Shown piece by piece: positions 55,125-64,000 of a stretch of DNA of 64,000 nt (position 1 is the stretch's first letter; every line of letters begins with the position of its first letter). A program made the position numbers and the translations under genes. The stretch comes from Patiria miniata (taxonomy: Eukaryota > Echinodermata > Asteroidea > Valvatida > Asterinidae), in the NCBI RefSeq assembly GCF_015706575.1, contig NW_024037059.1, positions 30,080,129-30,144,128 on the forward strand, given 5' to 3'. Below the pieces are notes generated by a model. That model had not been told where the DNA came from. It did no database searches and saw only the letters and a list, made by a program, of their open reading frames with translations.

Positions 55125-55904
55125 CATAGAGCTATATTAAACAAGCTGATTTACCCGATCATAGATCGGGTATATAGGGCGTAGTGTTGGGGATGAAAAT
55201 GTGGGCAGTTAAATGTAAATGGGGGATCATTGAGGAGACATGCAGTTATAGAAAAGCAATTTTTTGGTGGTGTGATCTGAGGCAATTTCTGACCACTAAA
55301 ACCAATTTGAGCAAAAGATCATCTTTTAAACATCATTTTCGAGCTTGGGGTAATTGAATCAGCTACACGGTATTCTGAGCAATAGAATTTTTGTAGTAGG
55401 CTACAATTTTTATTCGGGGAAGAAAAAGTGGGGGCGGGGGGATCAAACAATGTCCCCGCTTTAAAATGTGGGGGGGGGGGTCCCCCTGTTCCCCACCGAT
55501 TTACGCACATGATAATTATGTACCCTGATAACTGTCTGTAAATGTTCCCGTTGGTCTGTTAAATTGGCATTTTGTGAGGCAGTCGCCGCATTGCCGGGAG
55601 AATGTAGTGAAAAGGTTACCATAGTACACAGGCGAAGGCTGATTGTACAGTTTTGACACGATAATGTATCAAATGTATCATCATAATGTAATCAAACGTG
55701 AAGTTGTCATTTGCAATGAAAATGTTGAGTGTTACCATAAAATTACAAACGGTGTGAATGATGGAGGAAGGTCATAATTAAGTTTCAGTATTGGACTCTT
55801 CAACAAACGTAAACTTGAACTTCTTACAATTTGCGAGACCGTCTGCGAGGAAAAAGTCGATTCAACTTTTAGTTGGTCAACCATCTATATGTTTAAATCG
55901 GCCT

Positions 55905-56915
55905 CCGAGAAATGTTCGCTCCTGAAAGGTTCCGAGACCGCGGTCTCCCGCGACGCCAAAATGGCTCCACGTCCATAGAAAAATACGGAGAATTTCTTCC
56001 GCCAAATCAAGCACTTCAGGTCGTCCTAATTTTTCCGTACGGACCGGCGATCCGTTTTGTCGATTTTTTGTGTGACTGCGTTCAAGATCACAATATTTGA
56101 AGCAATGCATCGACCCTTCGTTGATCCCAAACAGGCCCCCGAAATTATAACGCGACACTGACTGTGACGTGGCGGGCCGGGCAGCGAACTCACAACGCTC
56201 AGCCTTGGTGGAAGCATAGAGCTAGTGAAAGCATGGAGCTGTAAACACATTATGGAAGCAACAGCACTCTATCACGCGACGTCACATGCTTGTGCTTCAG
56301 ATAGCGAGCACCGTAGACTCAACCTCGTTTCCAGGGTGTGGAGCAGGCTGCAGTACGCGTTGCCAGTGACGGTTTTACGCATAGCCGGGAAGTACCACGC
56401 AGTGTAGACTTTCGATTGGGTCAGACCGCGCTAGGCATACTAATGTGTAGTCCTTCTGGGTATTCGTTGCACTCGGCACAGGGGCGGCAAGCGAAGCATA
56501 TGAAAGAATAGGGACACTTGGTGGCCACGCACCATGGACAAAAAATATTTTACCAAGGTCACCCCATACTAACGTTTGGTGAACACTTTTGCTAAACAGC
56601 CGAGTAGAACACGTAAACGCAACCCCTACGTTGACCTCGCTGACCTCGCACAGTCTAGACACGCAGAAAAAGCCAGCACGGGGGGCGGACAGGCAGTCAA
56701 CGTGAAAGCGCACACGACGGCAAATTCCTGCGCAAAAAGCAGTCACGAAAAATCGACGAAACGGATCGCCGATCCGTACGGGAAAATTAGGACGACCCGA
56801 AGTGTCGGACCCGGCGGAAGACACCCTCCGCATTTTTCCACGGACGTGGAGCGATTTTGGCGCCGCGTGAGCCCGCGGTCTCGGATCCTTTCATGAGCAA
56901 ACATCGTCTCGGGGG
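55905..56915. repeat. Foldback block with ~165-bp imperfect inverted arms
   Basis: 55910-56075 and 56745-56910 are inverse complements with scattered mismatches, including GAGACCGCGGTCTC against GCCCGCGGTCTCGG and CGGATCGCCGATCCGTACGG against CGTACGGACCGGCGATCCG. The arms are richer in GC than the surroundings. Confidence 0.7.
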
Positions 56916-57112
56916 CGAGTAAACTTCTCTCTTATATATATAGATTACTAGAGCGCCAACTTCATGTACAAAGTAATGCCTGCTGGGCGCATCCATGTTT
57001 GTGCACAAACCTATGGAGACCTAGAAATTTTGTACGGCTTTTGTAAATATCTGCGTTTGTATTCCATACCGGTGCATTATCAAAGCCAATACCCCCAAAA
57101 TGGACACGCATG

Positions 57113-57388
57113 CATGGGCGTCGGGAGGGGGGGGCAAGGGGGGGTGCTTCCCTCCCCCCCCCCCCCCCCCCGGAAAAGCAAAAAAGAAAAAGAAAAAAGG
57201 AAGACAAAAAAAAGAGAGAAAAAGACAAGAAAAAGAGGTGCGAAGTCATAGTGGTGTAAATTTAATGAGTTGGGGGGGGGGCAAAATGTCCCTCCCCCTC
57301 TAAAACTGATAAATCGAGAGAAATACAAGAATTTTTTGGGAAAAATATGTTTTGCCCCCCTCTAGAAAAATTCCTGGCGACGCCCATG
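57113..57388. mobile_element. hAT MITE, CATGGGCGTCGC family, copy nested in composite
   Basis: 276 bp with flanks CACGCATG and CACGGATG (7 of 8 identical). Confidence 0.8.
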
Positions 57389-57860
57389 CACGGATGATCA
57401 GCAAATGAGCTAGTCATTTTGCTATACGCAAACAGCGCAACGCGTGCGCGTATTTGCTACAGATGCTTTTTGCTGTGACGTTTTTTTAACTGTCATGACG
57501 TGCTTAAGTTGTTTGCATATGTTCTACTTGCCCGTTGCATGTAGGGTACAAAATTCAATCTATTTAATTTCATTTTGTTCTACAAACAAGCACATGAATT
57601 CATAATATCTGCGCCCAGGACGGCTTCAAAACGTCTCCGCGCGCAGAATGACGAGTTAGCGCTCTAGTAATTTAATATAGCTCTATGGGGCCAACGCACA
57701 TGCCGAAATGCATTGAGGGAGATTAACTGATAACACACCAACGTTACCAGATAATCCAATTTTGAAAGGATTTTACAATCTGGGTAAATATAATTTCAAA
57801 AATGTAGCAGATCTAAATAACCCTGGTTCAACTACAACAGGTAATGTTCTGCGGGGCCTT

Positions 57861-58653
57861 CATTACTAAGTAAATTGCCATCCTCCATACATATGACCAG
57901 CATCGAAATACGCGCTGTACTCACACACAGATGGGTATATAGGCTAATGCATACACCCTCTACTTTCTGAAACTACAACTCCTAAAAGAAACGGGTACTG
58001 AAGTTAACATAATATCTGTACACCATGTAAATTTAGTATGTCTGCTTGCTGTAGAACCCAAATATTTCCGATTGTGGAAAAATTTTATGTAGGTACCCAT
58101 CAAAATAAAAAAGGGAACAACTTTTGCACTTTGGCACACTGACTCTGTCAGACATCCATTAACAATACATGCTTTTGAGGCGGCTGAGTCGCTTGGCCAG
58201 ATGGCCTCCGGGGCGGTCTATTTGCCTGTCACTCACAAAAATTATTCATAAAGTAATTGCACAGCTAGTTGCTGTCAACTCTAGTGAATACTCGAACCAA
58301 ATTTGAATGAAATTCTCAAAATTTTACTGTATGTACCTATGCAATATTCATAAACCATTAATCAATCTGAAGGGTTGATCGACTGTATTTTGGATTGTGA
58401 TTAGGCAGCGCGTTCGCGTGTGCAACTCGCAGCTAGCTAGCTCTTCTCGCACAGTACTGCGTGCTGATTGGCTAATATGTCATTTGTTTACTGCATATGC
58501 ACGCGGTTAAATCAGGTCGCCGCGTGATTGCTAAATGGTTATTCATTACTTCCTGAGCCACTGCGCGCTGTCATTTGCTGTACAGGTAAATGAATTGTTA
58601 ACATCATAGCTCATTAAAGTTTGTCACCTAGCCCGTGCGTACTTATTGTAATG
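57861..58653. mobile_element. Element Y, 3' of TRIM D
   Basis: 793 bp, same insertion point and termini as 45938-46738. Confidence 0.65.
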
Positions 58654-58733
58654 TGTAAGGCAAATCGTTGGATGTAGGTTAGCCCCGTTCAAGTACAGCG
58701 GTTAGTTTTTCAGAGGGGCTATAATCAGGCAAA

Positions 58734-60650
58734 TCACATACGCTCAAAGATCTTAACGGAATGTCGGTTAGCGACAACTACGTCACCAGCAGGGGTGAAT
58801 GCCATTTCTAACGGATTGTACAACCCATGAGCTACGGTTGCCACGAGTGCACCATTTGAATCGTAACGCTGCACTTCAGAGCTTCCAGTACTTCCGTAAT
58901 GAACAGCGACATAGATGGTCTCATCATCGCACAGGACACCAGTTGGCTTAGCAGCTTTGCCATTTATGAATGTCTTGACACTGAACATCTCTTTACCTTT
59001 TAAGTTAACACACTGCACACTTTGGCCCGCGTAGTTTGTGAAGACTAAACAGCCAAAATTGCTTATTGTTAAGAAATTGTCGACCATATTATTTGAGATG
59101 CTTGAAATCAATGATCCGTCCAGGTTGTGGACACTGATGACCTTTCTCCCCCTGTCAGCGACTGCTACTCGTTGATTGTCAACAACAATAGATTGGAGGT
59201 TACTATCTGATTGCCCATCAGCATCGTCACCTGAAGGTGTAAACTCGCGAACAAACTGGAGCTCATTGTCAAAAACCTTCACTTTTTTTTTGTCAGTGAC
59301 GAAAAGCAGATCATCATGGGACACAGCAACGCCCCAAGGAGCTTCCAACTGATGCCTAGCATCTCCCTGAGCAATGGATGTTTTGTACTGACCAGTTGAG
59401 CTAAACAACGATAACCGTTTCAAAAATACTTCAGTTACTACAATGTCCCCGTTTCTGAAACAGGCAACAGCTGTGGCTAATTTGAATTCCTTGTCACCGG
59501 TACCTTCTTTGCTGAACTCTCCCTTTAACTGCCATTTCTCACTGACGCAGACCTCCCCAAGCTCTGCATCACTCACAACGTCGTGACATCTGACACCAAT
59601 GAACGACGGCCCATGATATGCCGGTTCACATTTGAGCTCCTTCTGGAATTCCAAGTTGTGCATCACCTTCGGCTTGAGCTCTAAAAGCTCGAAATCATCG
59701 GCTTGACTCATCAAGTCTTTTACTGCCGCGATGGTCTGATCTGCGCGTTCCATCTGTTTACGGTTGTGCATGAGCGCCTTTTCGTACTCACTGTCTCTCT
59801 CCTGACCGATTTTGTTGACCTTGTCAGTGAGAAGCTTTGCTTTGTTTCTGATTTTAGAGATCTCTGCCTCTACTTTTGCATCAATATCACTACGAGCCTG
59901 AGCCAGTTTCTTTTGTAATCTATTTCGTGCATGTTCGATTGACTTTTCAGTAGATTTGAAACGCTGCCTGCTCTTCTTGAACTTCTGCAGTATGTTTTCG
60001 ACCTCACTGCGGAAGGACCTGATCAGGTCATCAATCTTTAGGAAATTGTGCTCTGCTGACCGATGATCTAATGCGACACACATTGAGCAGATCAAGGTGT
60101 CGCATGTGTCACAGAAGAAACACAGAGGATGGTCAGTGTGGATCGTACACATTCGGGTGATGGATTTGCTATGTTCTGCTGGTGGCATCTTTGATTTCTT
60201 CCAATCTCCCAATGAAATGATTTGATGGTTTTTGGTTGACTTGACCCTCCCATGGGCTTTCCGGCATTCCTGACAGAGGTTATCACTACAATCAAGACAC
60301 CTCGAAGTGGCCTCCTTGCCTTCTCCACAGTCACATGTGACGGTAGGTGCCGATGCCTCTCCTAATACCTCCTCCTGTTGTTTGACCTCATCAACAAGAG
60401 AACTAAGAAAGAAAGACGAAGCTAGACTCTGCAATCCTCCATCGGGAACCTGCGTCTCTCTCCTGCAGATGGGACATGTTATCTTTTCTGCCTCTGGCTT
60501 CTGTTTGCTCATCATCTCTTCCAGACAGTTCAGGCAGAAGCTGTGCAGACAGTCTAGCATCTTGGGATCCTTGAAAAGACAGCAACAGATCGGACATTCC
60601 AGATGCCCCTGGCTGATCTTCCACACAGTTTTGGCTGCAGCCTCCGCCAT
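58734..60650 (-). CDS. TRIM-NHL protein D
   Basis: 638 codons, one exon. RING (CPIC, CLHSFCLNC, CPIC), both B-boxes, coiled coil and NHL propeller are complete. One residue shorter than A and C owing to loss of one Asp in the CDDDETIY-type loop. Propeller differences include FKLATAVACF, TEVFLKRLSLF, NMVDNFLTIS, NYAGQSVQCVNLKG and ANRHSVKIF, at the same blade positions that vary between A, B and C. Antisense in the presumed cyclase intron. Predicted E3 ligase, by domain content only. Confidence 0.9.
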   Translation of the reverse strand: MAEAAAKTVWKISQGHLECPICCCLFKDPKMLDCLHSFCLNCLEEMMSKQKPEAEKITCPICRRETQVPDGGLQSLASSFFLSSLVDEVKQQEEVLGEASAPTVTCDCGEGKEATSRCLDCSDNLCQECRKAHGRVKSTKNHQIISLGDWKKSKMPPAEHSKSITRMCTIHTDHPLCFFCDTCDTLICSMCVALDHRSAEHNFLKIDDLIRSFRSEVENILQKFKKSRQRFKSTEKSIEHARNRLQKKLAQARSDIDAKVEAEISKIRNKAKLLTDKVNKIGQERDSEYEKALMHNRKQMERADQTIAAVKDLMSQADDFELLELKPKVMHNLEFQKELKCEPAYHGPSFIGVRCHDVVSDAELGEVCVSEKWQLKGEFSKEGTGDKEFKLATAVACFRNGDIVVTEVFLKRLSLFSSTGQYKTSIAQGDARHQLEAPWGVAVSHDDLLFVTDKKKVKVFDNELQFVREFTPSGDDADGQSDSNLQSIVVDNQRVAVADRGRKVISVHNLDGSLISSISNNMVDNFLTISNFGCLVFTNYAGQSVQCVNLKGKEMFSVKTFINGKAAKPTGVLCDDETIYVAVHYGSTGSSEVQRYDSNGALVATVAHGLYNPLEMAFTPAGDVVVANRHSVKIFERM

Positions 60651-60733
60651 ATTTCAAATGTGACCTAATCAAAACAGAACAAACATCTGTGTCTGAAAAA
60701 GCTCAAAATTATAACAAACAGGTGATTGCCCCA

Positions 60734-61198
60734 TAGGGCTGTGCATCGGTACCCTAGTATCCGACCGTTATTTTCAGGAACCGGTTCCAGATTGTGGAAT
60801 CGAGGATCCGTAACCAACTTTGCAATTTAATTAGTAACTTCTCAGTCAATGAAAAACAAATATTTTGAATGTCAGTGGGAAAATTTCCAAATGAAAAACA
60901 TGATACATTGCATTCTAATCGAATTTCACATTTTATGATGCTTGCGATTTGTAGTTTTCACCACATAGCTAAAGAGCTCACTGTATACACCCTATCTAGC
61001 CGTATTGCCGCACCGATGTGGTAGTATTATCATGCGGACCTTTATGAACAATCTGAACAGCAGCTTCCCAGATTTGAATTTTTGGCTTGGGTCTCTTTAA
61101 CGGGTACCCAGGTACCCATATTTTTTTTCAAATGGGTACCCATATGGTTTTCAACTAGGGTACCCAGTTCCTGTACTACACATAAGTGCACACCCCTA
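60734..61198. mobile_element. hAT-like GGTACC MITE upstream of TRIM D
   Basis: Starts TAGGGCTGTGCATC and ends TGCACACCCCTA, flanked by TGCCCCA on both sides. Confidence 0.65.
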
Positions 61199-61348
61199 TG
61201 CCCCAACCCATCTCTTTTACAGCACACCTGCCTGGGATACGTTTGTATTAACACTGATTACTTGACTGCGTGCTAACCTATTGGGAGTTACAAATTTTAC
61301 TGTTCTTCAATACACAGATATATGGCAGATATCTTTATGCAGAAATAA

Positions 61349-61982
61349 CAGAGTTGTAACGAGTCGCTGATTTTTGTGACTCGAGTCAAGTCAAATCACT
61401 TTGAAGAAGTGACTTGACTCAAGTCAAGTCATTAGGTCAAGAAGGTAGAGTCAAGTCACAGTGTGTAGTAGAGTCAAGTCAATTGTGTAGCTCGAGTCAA
61501 TTAGAGTCACAAATATTTGAACACTATACAATAAATAATCACGAGAGAGAAAGTCATTGATTTGCTTTTTCATTTTCGTTTGGGCTTCTACATGTGGTGA
61601 CACCACATTTGACTCTTAATGAAAATATAAAGGTGGTGGCAGCTGATCGCCATTCAACTAATGGGAACACTGATCAAACCATGTTTATATTCACAAACAT
61701 TCTAACGTGACGTGAACAAAAAACGGCACCGGTGTAAGTCATTGCAAATACTTTTCGCAAAGTTTTGCTTTTATTTTCTGGAAAGGATCTTATTAGCCTT
61801 CCTCGAGTCGAGTCAAGTCATTCAAATGAGGGACTCGAGTCGAGTCTAGTCATTTGCTCGCAGTACAACTCAAGTCGAGTTGAGTCATTTTCCTTTAGGG
61901 ACTAAGGTCGAGTTGAGTCACCAAATATTGTGACTCGAGTCGGACTTGAGTCGAGTCAATGACTCGAGTCATTACAACTCTG
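61349..61982. mobile_element. Element X (hAT MITE, GAGTC interior), unit D
   Basis: 634 bp with CAGAGTTGTAA and TTACAACTCTG termini and an exact AGAAATAA duplication (61341-61348, 61983-61990). Lacks the nested MITE present in unit A and so shows its target site intact. Confidence 0.85.
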
Positions 61983-62866
61983 AGAAATAAAAATAATGGG
62001 AGTAGGCCTTAAAGTAAAAAGGACCCAAAAGTAAGAAGGCCCAAAAGTAAAAAGACATAGACTCGTATTTTCAGACTGCAATTCAGAAAAGAGAATTCGA
62101 TATTTTTTAAAAGCGTCATGTTTATAACAAGCATGCCTACTCGCGCATCACATGCACTGAAATGCTAAACATTGATGCAAATCTTATGCATAATTTTCCT
62201 GGTAGGCCTATAGGCTACATTTGACATGTTAAAAAAAACAAAGCGAAACACACAATAAGCAAAGACCATGTAAAATCTAGCCAAAATGCCAAAACTCACC
62301 TACTTTATCTGGATCAACAGTTAGCCACAGTTTCCCACCACAAACGTGAAACTTCCGTCAAATGTAAAAAAAGAAAAGGATGGCAAAACTACCATCAATT
62401 AACTTGCAAGTTGTAAAGTTCTGTAAGCCTAGGTTTATACGTGTACATGTCAGGCCTCTTCAAGCGATGAATGGTGCAACAACAGCTAGTTAATTCACTC
62501 CTTTACTCAACACTGGAAAAACCAGTTGCTATTTTTGTCACACAGTACTGTAAAGATAGCAACACTATGATAATGATCTTTACTCAAGTTCAATATAGGT
62601 CTACACACTAACAATGCTGCAAATGATATTGAAATTAAAGTCCACAGTTCAAACAGGCAACCTAACTCTGTCTACGGAAGCACAAAATGGACATTGCACA
62701 AATATCACCACTGCATGCATTTTTATAACTACTTTTGCATGTATAACTGTTAAAAATGCCTACAAATAGGCCTTCGATTTTATACTTTGAAAGATATGAA
62801 AATGGAAAAAGGAGGGTTGAAAATAAGAACTGAAACGAAGATGTATTAAGGTATCCATGATACAAA
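61983..62866. other. Unit D distal non-coding sequence
   Basis: No gene. Colinear with 21531-22401. Confidence 0.55.
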
Positions 62867-63065
62867 CATGGGCGTCACGAGGGGGCGCCTTCCCCCCTCC
62901 CCTCCTTAAGCAAAAAAAAAAAAAAAGAGGCATGAAGTCATAGCGATGAAAACTTAATTGGTTGGGGGGAGGGAATGTCTCTGCCCCCCTATAAAACTGA
63001 TCAAGTGTTTTTTGGGGAAAATTATGTTTTGCCCCCCTCTAGAAAAAATCCTGGTGACGCCCATG
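62867..63065. mobile_element. hAT MITE, CATGGGCGTCGC family, unit D
   Basis: 199 bp at the site shared with units A and C (GATACAAA and GATAGAAA). Confidence 0.8.
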
Positions 63066-63763
63066 GATAGAAACCTAAAAATTAGGAAAAATACCCTACG
63101 TTTCATGCACGCCTACAATAGGAATGACTGTTATTGGTTGTAGTAGAAAAACTAGCAGATGGTAGGGGTAAGGTGGCTTGGCTTTTTGTTAAATCTTGGC
63201 CACAAGAATAGCCCATTATTTAAAGAACATCAGAGTCCAGCCACAAATGATCGAGACCCAAGTAGGAATATTACAATAAAAATAGAAAAGCAACCCTTAG
63301 TACAGCTGGTCGGACTGCCTGTGAACTTATTCTTTCTGGCATAACATGCTGTCATTGTGAAGAAAACAATATAAGAAGGCTGTTTCCAAATATATGTCAA
63401 ATGACACATTTCTTGAAATTTCCGCTAGTAGTTGGTTTGTAATTTGGCAAATCTGTGATGCGCACAAGCGTTGACACGACACACACACGTGCGAGGTTGC
63501 TATCATTCATGGGTTATCGTGTGACATCACATAGCTGCAATCAGCTGAATGAGAACTTGTCTCGGATGCTGATTTTGGGTGCAATTCAAAATATGACCCG
63601 GCAGTTTTTGAATTGAAATTGAGATCCTAGAATAATGTTTCCTCTGAATACGCAGCAATCACAGAGCTAAAACATCACCAAGTTTGTTGTTAAGCACCTG
63701 TCTTTAGATTTGAGTACTTTTGTTGCTTCAAATGGGAAAAATGCACAAATGACTGTTGGTGTG
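63066..63763. other. Unit D terminal non-coding sequence
   Basis: No gene. Colinear with 22640-23356. Confidence 0.55.
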
Positions 63764-63867
63764 GTAAAACTAGCCTCATGAGATGATCCATTCAGCGTTC
63801 TTTATTCCCGAGGTGACACCCAGGGAGATGGAATGATCCATGGATCACAGAGGGAGGCTAGTTTCAC
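63764..63867. repeat. Conserved self-complementary hairpin, start of unit E
   Basis: Fifth copy. Its presence predicts another TRIM unit to the right of the window. Confidence 0.8.
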
Positions 63868-64000
63868 TACAAGTTTGAAGCAGTCAATATTTGTTTTATA
63901 ACGCCTCAGCCACAGATTCTGCTTGTTTTTGAGAGAAAACTTAATAATTTAATCCAAATCTCTTGCAAACATACATCAATTTCAATATGAACGTAACTGA

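Larger units (their letters stand above)
55125..57687. mobile_element. hAT-like composite element, unit D
   Basis: 2.56 kb with exact 17-bp inverted termini CATAGAGCTATATTAAA and TTTAATATAGCTCTATG, flanked by AGGCCAAC and GGGCCAAC (7 of 8 identical). Unit A reads through this site near 15950. The interior includes a foldback block (55905-56915) and a nested MITE (57113-57388). No transposase frame is seen. Related ends occur in the cyclase introns near 2745-2770 and 42980-43010. Confidence 0.75.

Overview
This is intron-rich, low-GC animal DNA packed with transposons. It holds metazoan receptor guanylyl cyclase exons, intronless RING/B-box/NHL (TRIM-type) genes, Ty3-type LTR retrotransposons, hAT- and Harbinger-like MITEs, a tRNA-derived SINE and a Helentron-like element. 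A marine deuterostome (echinoderm, hemichordate or amphioxus) fits best, but the species cannot be named from the sequence alone.

Layout. (1) 1-3186: four + strand exons of the C-terminal half of a guanylyl cyclase catalytic domain (cassette A), with an in-frame TGA at 1359-1361. (2) 3187-12839: a complete, very young Ty3-type retrotransposon on the - strand, with 875-bp LTRs that differ at one position I could see. (3) 12840-34056: the rest of the terminal cyclase intron, filled by two repeat units (A and B). Each unit carries an antisense TRIM-NHL gene; unit A's is intact (16210-18129) and unit B's is split by a second, truncated LTR retrotransposon (27354-31041). (4) 34057-34146: terminal cyclase exon and 3' UTR. 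(5) 34147-39860: spacer with a possible P2X-like exon, a hAT MITE, a tandem duplication and a SINE. (6) 39861-43192: cassette B, an intact copy of the same four cyclase exons, interrupted only in introns (a Helentron-like insertion at 41251-42566). (7) 43193-64000: two more TRIM units, C (46820-48739) and D (58734-60650), and the start of a fifth (E) at the right edge.

How it fits together. A block of cyclase exons plus TRIM units has been duplicated. The second block has an uninterrupted version of the site where the Ty3 element sits in the first, so the order of events can be read. The TRIM genes are predicted E3 ubiquitin ligases with NHL beta-propellers, encoded inside the last intron of the cyclase on the opposite strand. 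Three are open reading frames of 638-639 codons and one is broken. Each unit starts with a conserved ~104-nt self-complementary hairpin and carries a hAT-like MITE about 80 bp upstream of the TRIM start codon. Shared and unshared transposon insertions do not fit one tree of the units, which points to recombination between them.

Both retrotransposons show gag-pol overlaps with a slippery heptamer in the right frame, a 5-7 nt spacer and a stem-loop, so -1 frameshifting can be predicted directly. All homology statements come from reading the sequence by eye; no database search was possible.
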